From Comamonas sp. (GTDB taxonomy: Bacteria > Pseudomonadota > Gammaproteobacteria > Burkholderiales > Burkholderiaceae_C), in contig JAHAYB010000253.1 of assembly GCA_018384835.1 (NCBI GenBank), positions 1 through 5,790 on the forward strand: a stretch of 5,790 nt of DNA, read 5' to 3'. Positions 1 to 5,790 of the stretch are shown one piece after another. The translations under genes were made by a program, and so were the position numbers. Under the pieces are notes generated by a model, which was given only the letters and a program-made list of their open reading frames with translations, was not told the DNA's origin and made no database searches. Numbering within the stretch: the first letter of the stretch is position 1; each line of letters begins with the position of its first letter.

Positions 1-623
1 GTGATGTGCTGATGGGCAGCATCATCACACGTGACGAGGCGTTGCACATGCGCCTCAAGCTCTCGCACATGCGCCTGGGCGTGGGCGTGGGCGCAAATGA
101 TGCCGAGCTAGTGCTACGTGCCTTGCCCAGCATTGCCCTGCGCTATGAGACGCATGACCGCAGCGCCCGTCAACTGGCAGCCGCTTTGCAGCGGCAAGAG
201 GCCGTGGTGCAACTGCTGCACCCGGCTTTTGAAGGAGCGCCCGGCCACACCCATTGGCAGCAGCTTTGCGGCGCAGCCCAAGCCGGGCAGGGCGCGGCGG
301 CAGGTTTGTTCAGCATCGTGATTGACCCGCGCTTTGATACAGCTGCGGTGGATGATTTCTGCAACCGCTTGCGCTACTTTCGCCTAGGCTATAGCTGGGG
401 TGGGCCTATGAGCTTGGTCATGCCCTACGACCTGGATCACGTGCGCGCGCGTGGCCGGGGGGCGGTGGCCGCTGGTGGCGTGGTGCGCCTGTGCATCGGC
501 CTGGAGGATGCTGCGGATTTGGAGCAAGACTTGGCGCAAGCCTATGAAGGGGCATTTGGCCTAGCTTGGGAAGGCAGCACTGCGCACCAAGCAAACCAAG
601 CAAGTGCCCCCAAAAACTCGTAG
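1..623 (+). CDS. metC: Cystathionine beta-lyase, C-terminal part (5' end outside window)
   Basis: This is a PLP-dependent cytoplasmic enzyme of methionine biosynthesis that cleaves cystathionine to homocysteine, pyruvate and ammonia. The reading frame is open from the window edge (first full codon at 3-5, Asp) to TAG at 621-623, giving about 206 visible residues. The visible part opens with DVLMGSI, the segment that in Cys/Met-metabolism PLP enzymes follows the Schiff-base lysine and GHxD motif, so the catalytic lysine lies just upstream of the window. Further family marks are VGANDAELVLRALPS, HPAFEGAPGHTHW, the MetC-type YSWGGPMSLVMPYD, and RLCIGLED, whose Arg (codon 486-488) should bind the substrate carboxylate. 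The C-terminus carries a short polar tail (HQANQASAPKNS). YSWGG favours MetC over cystathionine gamma-synthase. It converges with the MFS gene with one base between stop codons. Confidence 0.93.
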   Translation, partial: DVLMGSIITRDEALHMRLKLSHMRLGVGVGANDAELVLRALPSIALRYETHDRSARQLAAALQRQEAVVQLLHPAFEGAPGHTHWQQLCGAAQAGQGAAAGLFSIVIDPRFDTAAVDDFCNRLRYFRLGYSWGGPMSLVMPYDLDHVRARGRGAVAAGGVVRLCIGLEDAADLEQDLAQAYEGAFGLAWEGSTAHQANQASAPKNS

Positions 624-624
624 C

Positions 625-1848
625 TCAGTTGCGCCCAATCTCTGGCCAGCGGCGGTGCAGATACATCCAAGACAGCAAGCCCACCAGCATCAGCAGCAAG
701 GATGCAATCGCCAGCGCCTGGGTGGAGTGCATCACCAGCGGAGCCAGCACCCCCGCCACCAGCCCGTTGGTCACAGCGCCCACCACCGCTTGCAGGGAAG
801 AGGCCAGCCCCCGGCGCTCAGGGTTCAAATCCAGCACCAGCAGGGTGACGACGGGAACCATCAGCGCCCAGCCAAAAGCGTAAATACCCAATGGCAGCAT
901 GGCCCAGCTAGCGTGCGCGGTAAGCAGCAGGTTGGCCACTAGGTTGACCAGAGAAATCACCAGCATGATGAGCAGGCCGTGGCGCACTTGGCGCTTGGGC
1001 GGCAGTTTGCCCGCCAGGCGGCCACTGACCCAAGCGCCAGCCATGATGCCGCTGATATTTAACATAAATAACCAGAAAAACTGCGTAGGCTCCAAGCCCA
1101 GCAGCTCCCCCAGAAACGCCGGGGCGGAAAGCACGTACAAAAACATACCGTTAAAAGGTACGCCACTAGCCAGCGCCAGCAAGATAAAGCGCGGGTCAGT
1201 GCAAAGCTGCCAATAGCCTTGCAGCAGGTTGTGCAGCTCAAACGGCTGGCGCTGGCTGGGGGGCAGGGATTCGGGCAGCACACGCCAGTTCACCAGCCAC
1301 AGCCCCAGGCCAATCGCCGTGAGCAGCCAGAAAATGCTAGCCCAGCCCCATTGCACAAACAGCAGGCCGCCTAGCATGGGCGCAATAGCAGGTGCCAGGC
1401 CAAAGAAGATGGTGATTTGGCTCATCACCTTCTGCGCCTGGGTGGGCGGGAACATGTCGCGCACAATGGTGCGCGAGACCACCACCCCCGCCCCGCAGGA
1501 CAGCCCTTGCAAAGCGCGAAACACAATGAGCTGGTGAATATCTTGCGCCAAGGCGCAGCCCGCCGAAGAAATGGTAAAGGCCAGCAGCCCCCACAAAATC
1601 ACCGGGCGGCGGCCAAAGCTATCGGCCAGCGCCCCATGAAACAGGTTCATAAAGGCATAGCCAAACAGATAGGCCGACAGGGTTTGCTGCATCTGCACCG
1701 GCGTAGCCTGCAACGAGGCGCTGATGCCTGAGAACGCCGGCAGATAAGTGTCGATAGAAAACGGCCCCAACATGCCCAGCACGGCCAGAAGAATGGCCAA
1801 CGTCCAGCGCGGGCCGCGCCAAAGGGCGTGGGCTTGTGGGTGCTGCAT
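625..1848 (-). CDS. Bcr/CflA-family MFS drug or metabolite exporter
   Basis: This 407-residue inner-membrane protein has about twelve hydrophobic segments, the usual layout and length of the DHA1 Bcr/CflA group of proton-driven exporters. Visible signatures are the TM1 motif SIDTYLPA (Asp33), MFS motif A HGALADSFGRRPV (71-83) between TM2 and TM3, a motif-B-like FRALQGLSCGAG in TM4 (Arg111), and motif C GLAPAIAPMLGG (150-161) in TM5, which marks antiporters that export. A longer hydrophilic loop at about 190-218 separates the two six-helix halves. The ATG at 1846-1848 is preceded by AAAGG about eight bases upstream, supporting this start; the stop is TGA. The gene lies 72 bases after the substrate-binding protein on the same strand and ends one base from metC. 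Substrate cannot be read from sequence. E. coli relatives export bicyclomycin, sulfonamides or, when overexpressed, cysteine. Confidence 0.93.
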   Translation of the reverse strand: MQHPQAHALWRGPRWTLAILLAVLGMLGPFSIDTYLPAFSGISASLQATPVQMQQTLSAYLFGYAFMNLFHGALADSFGRRPVILWGLLAFTISSAGCALAQDIHQLIVFRALQGLSCGAGVVVSRTIVRDMFPPTQAQKVMSQITIFFGLAPAIAPMLGGLLFVQWGWASIFWLLTAIGLGLWLVNWRVLPESLPPSQRQPFELHNLLQGYWQLCTDPRFILLALASGVPFNGMFLYVLSAPAFLGELLGLEPTQFFWLFMLNISGIMAGAWVSGRLAGKLPPKRQVRHGLLIMLVISLVNLVANLLLTAHASWAMLPLGIYAFGWALMVPVVTLLVLDLNPERRGLASSLQAVVGAVTNGLVAGVLAPLVMHSTQALAIASLLLMLVGLLSWMYLHRRWPEIGRN

Positions 1849-1852
1849 AGAT

Positions 1853-1860
1853 AGACCTTT
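1853..1860 (-). promoter_or_regulatory. Ribosome binding site of the MFS exporter
   Basis: Read leftward, the bases before the ATG are GAGAAAGGTCTATCT, with the purine-rich AAAGG about eight bases from the start. This supports the 1848 start and shows that the exporter can be translated independently of the upstream binding-protein gene. Confidence 0.6.
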
Positions 1861-1904
1861 CTCTTCCTGTTTTCAACAACTGCGAGCTGCGCTGTACTTG
1901 TAGA

Positions 1905-1931
1905 GACCTATACCAGCGACCTATACCCAGC
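1905..1931. repeat. Tandem duplication (13/14 bp) across the substrate-binding-protein stop codon
   Basis: GACCTATACCAGC (1905-1917) is followed directly by GACCTATACCCAGC (1918-1931). The two units are identical apart from one extra C. The second unit, read leftward, encodes the last Trp-Val and the TAG stop of the binding protein; the first lies just past the stop. This looks like a replication-slippage duplication. It has no evident function. Confidence 0.75.
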
Positions 1932-3498
1932 GCATAGCCGCCACATTGTGGGCAAAGATGGGGTATTTCACCCACACCCCCTGCAAGCCCTTATTGACGA
2001 CCGTGCCAACGTGGACGTTAAAAATCCAGGCATTGACTGCCTCTTGCGCCAGAAAAATTTGAATTTGCCTGAGCAGTTGCAACTGCTGGCGGTGGCTGCG
2101 GGCTTGGCGGTGGCGTTCTAATAACTGACGCAGCGTCGGGTTGTCATAGCCAAAGTAGTAGCCAGGGTCGCCGTAGATGGCGTAGTCCAGCGGCTCTACG
2201 TGGTTGATGAGCGTTAGCTCAAAATCCCCCGTAAAAGGGCCTTGCAGCCACTGCGACCAGCTTAAAAACTCGGGCACAACGGTAATGCCTACCTGTGCCA
2301 GGTCATGCACAATCAGGGGCGCACCTTGCACGGCATAGGGTGCTGGCGGCACAGCCAGGCGCAAGGTGATGGCCTGCTGGCCTAAACCGGCTTGGCGCAG
2401 TAGCTGGCGTGCCAGCTCTGGGTCGAAGGGGTAGGTATTGGCAAGGTGGATATAACCCGGCTCTTGCGGACTCATGTGGCTACCAATTGCCGTGCCCTGG
2501 CTGACTAAGACCTCGGTAATAAAGCGTTCACGGTCAATTGCATGGCTGATGGCACGGCGCACACGCACATCTTGCAGCAAGGACAGGCGGTGATTAAAAG
2601 CCAGCAAACCTTTGCCTGTAGAGGAGCCATGCAGCACTTGGTACACCGGGTTGTGACGAAACTGGTTCGTACTGTCTGTAAAGAACTGGAACACCACATC
2701 CACCTGCTGCCTTTGCAGGGCTTGCACCTGCTGCGCGGCGCTCTGTAGAAAAGAAAAATCCACCCACTCAATAAAGGGAGCATCGCCCCAGTAGTCGGGG
2801 TTTTTGCGCAGCGTAATGCGGCTAGAGCGCTGCCAGTGGTGCAAGCGATAAGGCCCTGTGCCAATGGGCTGGCGCTCTGCCTGGGCGCGGGTGCTGGGGT
2901 GCAGCACTACGGCGCTGCTCTCCCCTAGGCGAAATAGCAGGTGCGGGTCTGGGTGGTGCAGTTGCAAGGCCACCGTCTGGGGCTGGGGGCTGTGCAGGTG
3001 GGCGATATTGGCAAAAAAGCTATGACGCGCTTTGTTGCCCGAATCGGGCTGGCCAGCGCGGCGAAAGCTGTCAATAACGCAATCAGCATCGAGCAATTGG
3101 CCGTCATGAAAGCGCACCCCCTCGCGCAGGGTAAACAGCCAATGGCGCTGGTCGCTGCTGACCTGCCAGCGCTTGGCTAGCAGGGGGCGGACGCTGCCAT
3201 CTTCTTGGATTTGGGTCAACCCTTCTAGCAAGTTGTAGTGCGCCACTTGGGCGTTGGCGGCGGCGCTGGTGGTGGTCGGGTCCAGGCTGTTGGGTTCTAG
3301 CGAAAAGTTAATACGCACCCGTTGGCGCTGCTGCCCGCTGGCTTCGCGCTCTTGGGTCGATTGCGCTAGCCCTTGCAGCGGCCAGGCAGCAGCGCCCAGC
3401 CCGCCCGCTGCCGCCCAACCTGCCCAACCTGTCAAACCCGCAAGACAGGTGCGGCGTGATGGCTGCCAGCCGCTGGGGGTGAGTTGTGCCCTATTCAT
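1921..3498 (-). CDS. ABC transporter substrate-binding protein, family 5 (peptide/nickel type), Tat-like signal
   Basis: This 525-residue periplasmic solute-binding protein is of the DppA/OppA/NikA type. It starts with a twin-arginine-like signal: SRRTCLAG at 14-21, a hydrophobic Ala/Gly/Trp stretch at about 20-44, and a possible cleavage site near LAQS (44-47). The mature part shows family-5 landmarks in order: SLEPNSLDP (66-74), YNLLEGL (88-94), LREGVRFHDG (124-133), PIGTGPYRL (211-219), NPDYWG (233-238), VRRAISHAIDRERF (313-326) and FDPELARQLLRQAG (358-371). Length is normal for the family. The ATG overlaps the TGA of the upstream aminotransferase gene (ATGA), with AAGG ten bases before the start inside that gene. 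The stop is TAG. No permease or ATPase gene lies nearby, so it must serve a transporter encoded elsewhere or act as a sensor. The ligand is unknown; peptides, amino-acid derivatives, opines and nickel are all bound within the family. Confidence 0.92.
   Translation of the reverse strand: MNRAQLTPSGWQPSRRTCLAGLTGWAGWAAAGGLGAAAWPLQGLAQSTQEREASGQQRQRVRINFSLEPNSLDPTTTSAAANAQVAHYNLLEGLTQIQEDGSVRPLLAKRWQVSSDQRHWLFTLREGVRFHDGQLLDADCVIDSFRRAGQPDSGNKARHSFFANIAHLHSPQPQTVALQLHHPDPHLLFRLGESSAVVLHPSTRAQAERQPIGTGPYRLHHWQRSSRITLRKNPDYWGDAPFIEWVDFSFLQSAAQQVQALQRQQVDVVFQFFTDSTNQFRHNPVYQVLHGSSTGKGLLAFNHRLSLLQDVRVRRAISHAIDRERFITEVLVSQGTAIGSHMSPQEPGYIHLANTYPFDPELARQLLRQAGLGQQAITLRLAVPPAPYAVQGAPLIVHDLAQVGITVVPEFLSWSQWLQGPFTGDFELTLINHVEPLDYAIYGDPGYYFGYDNPTLRQLLERHRQARSHRQQLQLLRQIQIFLAQEAVNAWIFNVHVGTVVNKGLQGVWVKYPIFAHNVAAMRWV
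3495..3498 (-). other. ATGA start/stop overlap between aminotransferase and binding-protein genes
   Basis: Read leftward, the sequence is GTATGA. TGA (3497-3495) ends the aminotransferase after Gly-Val, and ATG (3498-3496) starts the binding protein. A four-base overlap of this kind commonly couples translation of adjacent genes, and places both on one transcript. Confidence 0.85.
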
Positions 3499-4703
3499 AC
3501 GCCCAATGCCTTGGCCAGGCGCTGCACGCCTTCGCGGATGCTGTCTTCGTTGGCGGTGGCAAAAGACAGGCGCAGGCTGCTGTGGTCGGGGTGGTCGCTA
3601 AAGAAGGGTGCGCCGGGTACAAAGGCCACGCCCTGCTCAATGGCGCGTTTGGCAAATTCACCGGCATCGGTCAGCTTGCCGCCAGCGCCCGTTAGTTGCA
3701 GCCACAGGAACAGGCCGCCTTGCGGGGGGGTGAAGCGCACGGCATCGCCCAGTTCTTGGCGCAGCGCTTGCATCATCACCTGGGCGCGTTGGGCATAGAC
3801 GGGGCGCACCCGTGCCAAGGCAGCGGGCAGGTGGCCACCGGCCAGATACTGCGCCGCTGTGGCTTGGGCAAAGGTGCTGGTGTGGGCATCAGAGAATTGC
3901 TTGCACATCACCGCCTTGGCCAGCAGCGCTTGCGGGGCAACCAGCCAGCCAATGCGCAGGCCGGGGGCGAGTATCTTGCTCAGGCTGCCGCAATGCGCCA
4001 GAAAGTCGCGGCTGCCGGGTACTTGGGCAGACAGGGCCAGCAGGCTGGGGGGGGGTGCTGCGTCAAAGTACAGGTCGCCATAGGGGTCGTCTTCTACCAG
4101 CATGACTTGGTGGCGGGCGGCCAGCGCTAGCAGGCGCTTGCGCCGCTCCAGGGGCAGGGTTGCGCCGCTGGGGTTGCCAAAAGTGGGGATGGTGTAAATC
4201 AGCTTGGGGCGGTGCTGCACAATCATTTCTTCTAGTGCATCAACTTGCAGGCCATCGGCATCAATTGGTGCGCTGATAACTTCTGCCCCGTACAGGCGAA
4301 AGCATTGGATGGTGGCCAGAAAGGTCGGCCCTTCCACAATCACCTTATCGCCGGGGTCAATCAGGCATTTGCCCAGCAAATCCAGCGCTTGCTGGCTGCC
4401 GGTGGTCACTAGCATGTCCTGCGGAGCCAGTTCAGCCACGCCTTTGGATTGCATAAAGGCGGCAATTTGCTGGCGCAGTGGCTCAAAGCCCTCGGTGGAG
4501 CCGTATTGCAAGGCCAGGCCGGGGTGCTCGGTCAACGCTTGCTGGCTCGCAGCTTGCAGACCGGCCACATCAAACAGGGCGCTATCGGGAAAGCCGCCCG
4601 CAAAGCTGATGATGCCGGGCTTGCCCAGCAGCTTGAACAGTTCCCGAATGGCCGATGTCTCTACCAAGTCCAAACGCTTTGCCAGTTGTTGTTCCAGTTC
4701 CAT
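3495..4703 (-). CDS. PLP-dependent aminotransferase, class I/II (ARO8/MocR-like, no HTH domain)
   Basis: This 402-residue cytoplasmic fold-type I aminotransferase has the length and motifs of the ARO8/LysN/kynurenine-aminotransferase-II group. It should move an amino group between an amino acid and a 2-oxo acid. Visible marks are ISFAGGFPD near the N-terminus (32-40), QYGSTEG (66-72), TTGSQQALDLL (100-110) for cofactor phosphate contacts, PTFGNPSG with Asn177, VEDDPYGDL with Asp205 and Tyr208, GSLSKILAPGLRIGW with the probable Schiff-base Lys243 and phosphate-binding Arg250, and LRLSF with substrate-carboxylate Arg378. It lacks the N-terminal GntR helix-turn-helix of MocR regulators, so it is an enzyme rather than a regulator. 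The ATG at 4701-4703 is preceded by AAGAGG five bases upstream. Exact substrate (2-aminoadipate, aromatic, branched-chain or other) cannot be assigned. It is the first gene of the leftward block and overlaps the binding-protein gene. Confidence 0.92.
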   Translation of the reverse strand: MELEQQLAKRLDLVETSAIRELFKLLGKPGIISFAGGFPDSALFDVAGLQAASQQALTEHPGLALQYGSTEGFEPLRQQIAAFMQSKGVAELAPQDMLVTTGSQQALDLLGKCLIDPGDKVIVEGPTFLATIQCFRLYGAEVISAPIDADGLQVDALEEMIVQHRPKLIYTIPTFGNPSGATLPLERRKRLLALAARHQVMLVEDDPYGDLYFDAAPPPSLLALSAQVPGSRDFLAHCGSLSKILAPGLRIGWLVAPQALLAKAVMCKQFSDAHTSTFAQATAAQYLAGGHLPAALARVRPVYAQRAQVMMQALRQELGDAVRFTPPQGGLFLWLQLTGAGGKLTDAGEFAKRAIEQGVAFVPGAPFFSDHPDHSSLRLSFATANEDSIREGVQRLAKALGV

Positions 4704-4708
4704 ACCAA

Positions 4709-4714
4709 CCTCTT
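4709..4714 (-). promoter_or_regulatory. Ribosome binding site of the aminotransferase
   Basis: Read leftward, the leader is AAGAGGTTGGT followed by ATG. The AAGAGG stretch, five bases from the start, is a good Shine-Dalgarno match and fixes the start at 4703. Confidence 0.75.
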
Positions 4715-4741
4715 CGTAAATAATGCCGAGTTCAAACCATT

Positions 4742-4777
4742 AAAAACCACCATGCGGCAGATGTGGCAGCATGGTGG
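4742..4777 (-). terminator. Terminator-like hairpin with T-run, leftward, in the divergent region
   Basis: Read leftward, CCACCATGC (4777-4769) and GCATGGTGG (4755-4747) form a perfect nine-pair stem with a 13-base loop, followed directly by TTTTT (4746-4742). This is the form of a rho-independent terminator. No leftward gene ends upstream of it in the window, because nth is on the other strand. It therefore sits either in the 5' leader of the aminotransferase operon as a possible attenuator, or stops antisense transcription coming from nth. Rightward transcripts would form the stem without a U-run. The structure is seen directly; its role is inferred. Confidence 0.55.
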
Positions 4778-4818
4778 CAAGCAAACCCGCATCTTAGCCA
4801 CGCCAGAGCAGCAGCGCA

Positions 4819-4833
4819 GTCAAGCGCTTCGAC
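4819..4833. repeat. Short palindrome just upstream of the nth start
   Basis: GTCAAGCGCTTCGAC contains the perfect eight-base palindrome AAGCGCTT (4822-4829), flanked by GTC and GAC with one unmatched base. It ends five bases before the nth ATG, where a Shine-Dalgarno sequence would be expected and is not evident. It could be an operator or chance. Confidence 0.3.
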
Positions 4834-4837
4834 AAGC

Positions 4838-5476
4838 ATGAAAAAAAGCCATATCCCTCTGTTTTTTGCCACCCTGCAAGCAGCCAACCCCCACCCCGAA
4901 ACTGAGCTGGAATACAGCAGCAATTTTGAGCTGCTAGCCGCCGTGCTGCTGTCCGCCCAGGCGACCGATGTGGGGGTCAACAAGGCTACGCGGGTGCTGT
5001 TTCCCGTAGCGAATACGCCGCAAGCCATCATCGACCTGGGGCTGGAGGGGCTGGAGCGCCATATCAAAACCATTGGCCTGTACCGCAGCAAGGCCAAGCA
5101 TTTAATGCAGACCTGCCACATCCTGCTAGAGCAGTTTGGCGGCGAGGTTCCCAACACCCGCGAGGCGCTAGAGACCCTGCCCGGCGTGGGCCGCAAAACC
5201 GCCAATGTGGTGCTGAATGTGGCCTTTGGTCAGCCCACCATGGCGGTGGATACGCATATTTTTCGGGTGGGCAACCGCACCGGGCTGGCTCCGGGTAAAA
5301 CCCCGCTGGCGGTGGAGCAGGCGCTGCTCAAACGCATTCCGCCTGAGTACCTGCAACACGCCCACCATTGGCTGATTTTGCTGGGTCGCTATATCTGCCA
5401 GGCACGCAAGCCGCGCTGTTGGGAGTGCAGTGTGGCGGCTTATTGCAGCTTTAAGCCCAAGACCCCTGCGCCCTAG
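4838..5476 (+). CDS. nth: Endonuclease III (bifunctional DNA glycosylase/AP lyase)
   Basis: This 212-residue base-excision repair enzyme removes oxidised pyrimidines such as thymine glycol and cleaves the abasic site by beta-elimination. It aligns with E. coli Nth as recalled almost residue for residue: NPHPETELEYSS and ELLAAVLLSAQATDVGVNKAT near the N-terminus, then the helix-hairpin-helix LPGVGRKTANVVLN with catalytic Lys120, then VDTHIFRV with catalytic Asp138. The C-terminus holds a [4Fe-4S] cluster in Cys-X6-Cys-X2-Cys-X5-Cys spacing (Cys187, 194, 197, 203). The ATG at 4838 (MKKSHIPLFF) matches family length. The frame stays open upstream to a GTG at 4763, but that would add 25 unconserved residues. 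No clear Shine-Dalgarno sequence precedes either start. The gene is divergent from the aminotransferase, and dut follows after 69 bases on the same strand. Confidence 0.97.
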   Translation: MKKSHIPLFFATLQAANPHPETELEYSSNFELLAAVLLSAQATDVGVNKATRVLFPVANTPQAIIDLGLEGLERHIKTIGLYRSKAKHLMQTCHILLEQFGGEVPNTREALETLPGVGRKTANVVLNVAFGQPTMAVDTHIFRVGNRTGLAPGKTPLAVEQALLKRIPPEYLQHAHHWLILLGRYICQARKPRCWECSVAAYCSFKPKTPAP

Positions 5477-5487
5477 CCCCCTAATAC

Positions 5488-5524
5488 CCAGCACCCAGCG
5501 CCCCAACATCTACCCAGGTGCTGG
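5488..5524 (+). repeat. Inverted repeat between nth and dut
   Basis: CCAGCACC (5488-5495) and GGTGCTGG (5517-5524) are perfect eight-base inverted arms around a 21-base loop. They lie 12 bases after the nth stop and 21 bases before dut. There is no T-run after the right arm, so this is at best a weak or factor-assisted terminator, or an mRNA-stabilising hairpin. The long loop makes chance possible. Confidence 0.35.
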
Positions 5525-5545
5525 TTACGGGCACAATCGCCGCCT

Positions 5546-5790
5546 ATGCAAGTTGATTTCAAAATTCTCGATGCGCGTTTGCGCGACACCCCTCCCAGTT
5601 ACGCCACGCCGGGCAGTGCCGGTCTGGATTTGCGAGCCTGCATTCCCGCGCCCTTGGTGCTGGAGGCCGGTCAATGGCAACTTATCCCCACGGGCATGGC
5701 GATTTACCTGCGCGACCCCGGCTATGCGGCGCTGATTTTGCCGCGTTCTGGCCTGGGGCATAAGCATGGCATTGTGCTGGGCAACTTGGT
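5546..5790 (+). CDS. dut: Deoxyuridine 5'-triphosphate nucleotidohydrolase, N-terminal part (3' end outside window)
   Basis: dUTPase hydrolyses dUTP to dUMP and pyrophosphate. This keeps uracil out of DNA and supplies the precursor of dTMP. The frame opens at ATG 5546-5548 ([12 protein letters not shown]) and stays open to the window end, giving 81 complete codons of the usual roughly 150. Trimeric dUTPase motif 1 is visible as [12 protein letters not shown] (residues 20-31), followed by IPTGMAIYL (47-55) and motif 2 [11 protein letters not shown] (66-76). The start matches the normal short N-terminus of bacterial Dut. No strong Shine-Dalgarno sequence is seen, and upstream bases are C-rich. 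It could be cotranscribed with nth 69 bases upstream or have its own promoter; the sequence does not decide. Confidence 0.95.
   Translation, partial: MQVDFKILDARLRDTPPSYATPGSAGLDLRACIPAPLVLEAGQWQLIPTGMAIYLRDPGYAALILPRSGLGHKHGIVLGNL

Noticed and set aside
604..942. Rightward open frame opposite the MFS gene
   Set aside because: Its product is a low-complexity Gln/His-rich string antisense to clear MFS codons; it is a shadow of the real gene.
1229..1731. Further rightward open frames opposite the MFS gene
   Set aside because: They show no recognisable domain and lie entirely antisense to conserved transmembrane segments.
1849..1920. Terminator or promoter between the binding protein and the MFS gene
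   Set aside because: I found no stem with a T-run and no convincing -35/-10 pair; only the ribosome binding site and the tandem duplication are supported.
3443..3460. Cys in SRRTCLAG as a lipoprotein lipidation site
   Set aside because: The Cys lies right after the paired arginines, before the hydrophobic stretch, so it does not fit a lipobox at the end of a signal peptide.
3696..4130. 144-residue rightward frame opposite the aminotransferase
   Set aside because: It is Gly/Gln/Ala-rich, without family resemblance, and is fully antisense to catalytic motifs of the aminotransferase.
4763..4837. Upstream GTG start that would add 25 residues to endonuclease III
   Set aside because: The added residues overlap the hairpin region and do not resemble Nth. 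Starting at ATG 4838 gives 212 residues whose catalytic and cluster positions match E. coli numbering.
4732..5205. Leftward 157-residue frame opposite nth
   Set aside because: It has Ser/Ala-rich low-complexity content and is antisense to strongly conserved Nth sequence. I considered it as the gene served by the leftward terminator, but the frame runs past the hairpin and has no ribosome binding site that I can see.

Overview
This window looks like ordinary chromosomal DNA from a beta-proteobacterium, most likely order Burkholderiales and perhaps Comamonadaceae-like. The basis is a GC-rich composition (roughly 60% by eye) and protein sequences typical of that group: a MetC with a YSWGGP motif, a Gln/Ala-rich substrate-binding protein, and Nth and Dut close to the proteobacterial forms. 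The taxonomic call is inference from sequence style, because no rRNA or other marker is present.

Layout. Positions 1-623 (+) hold the C-terminal half of a cystathionine beta-lyase (metC), cut by the window edge just after the expected PLP-lysine region. It converges, with one base between the stop codons, on a leftward block of three genes. Read in the direction of transcription these are an ARO8/MocR-type PLP aminotransferase (4703-3495), a family-5 (peptide/nickel-type) ABC substrate-binding protein with a twin-arginine-like signal (3498-1921), and a Bcr/CflA-family MFS exporter (1848-625). The aminotransferase and binding protein overlap by ATGA and are probably translationally coupled. 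The exporter follows after 72 bases with its own ribosome binding site. A divergent intergenic region (4704-4837) separates this block from endonuclease III (nth, 4838-5476, +), which is followed after 69 bases by the 5' end of dUTPase (dut, 5546 to the window end, +).

How the genes fit together. The leftward block suggests uptake or sensing of a peptide or amino-acid-like solute (binding protein), transamination of an amino acid in the cytoplasm (aminotransferase) and export of a small molecule (MFS). No permease or ATPase genes accompany the binding protein, so its transport partner must be elsewhere. Nth and Dut both protect DNA bases: Nth removes oxidised pyrimidines and Dut keeps dUTP out of DNA.

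I see no mobile element, CRISPR array, RNA gene or evident novel system. The most notable non-coding signal is a terminator-like hairpin with a T-run (4742-4777, leftward) in the divergent region. It has no upstream leftward gene inside the window, so it may be a leader attenuator for the aminotransferase operon or may stop antisense transcription. All other intergenic stretches are shorter than 140 bases.
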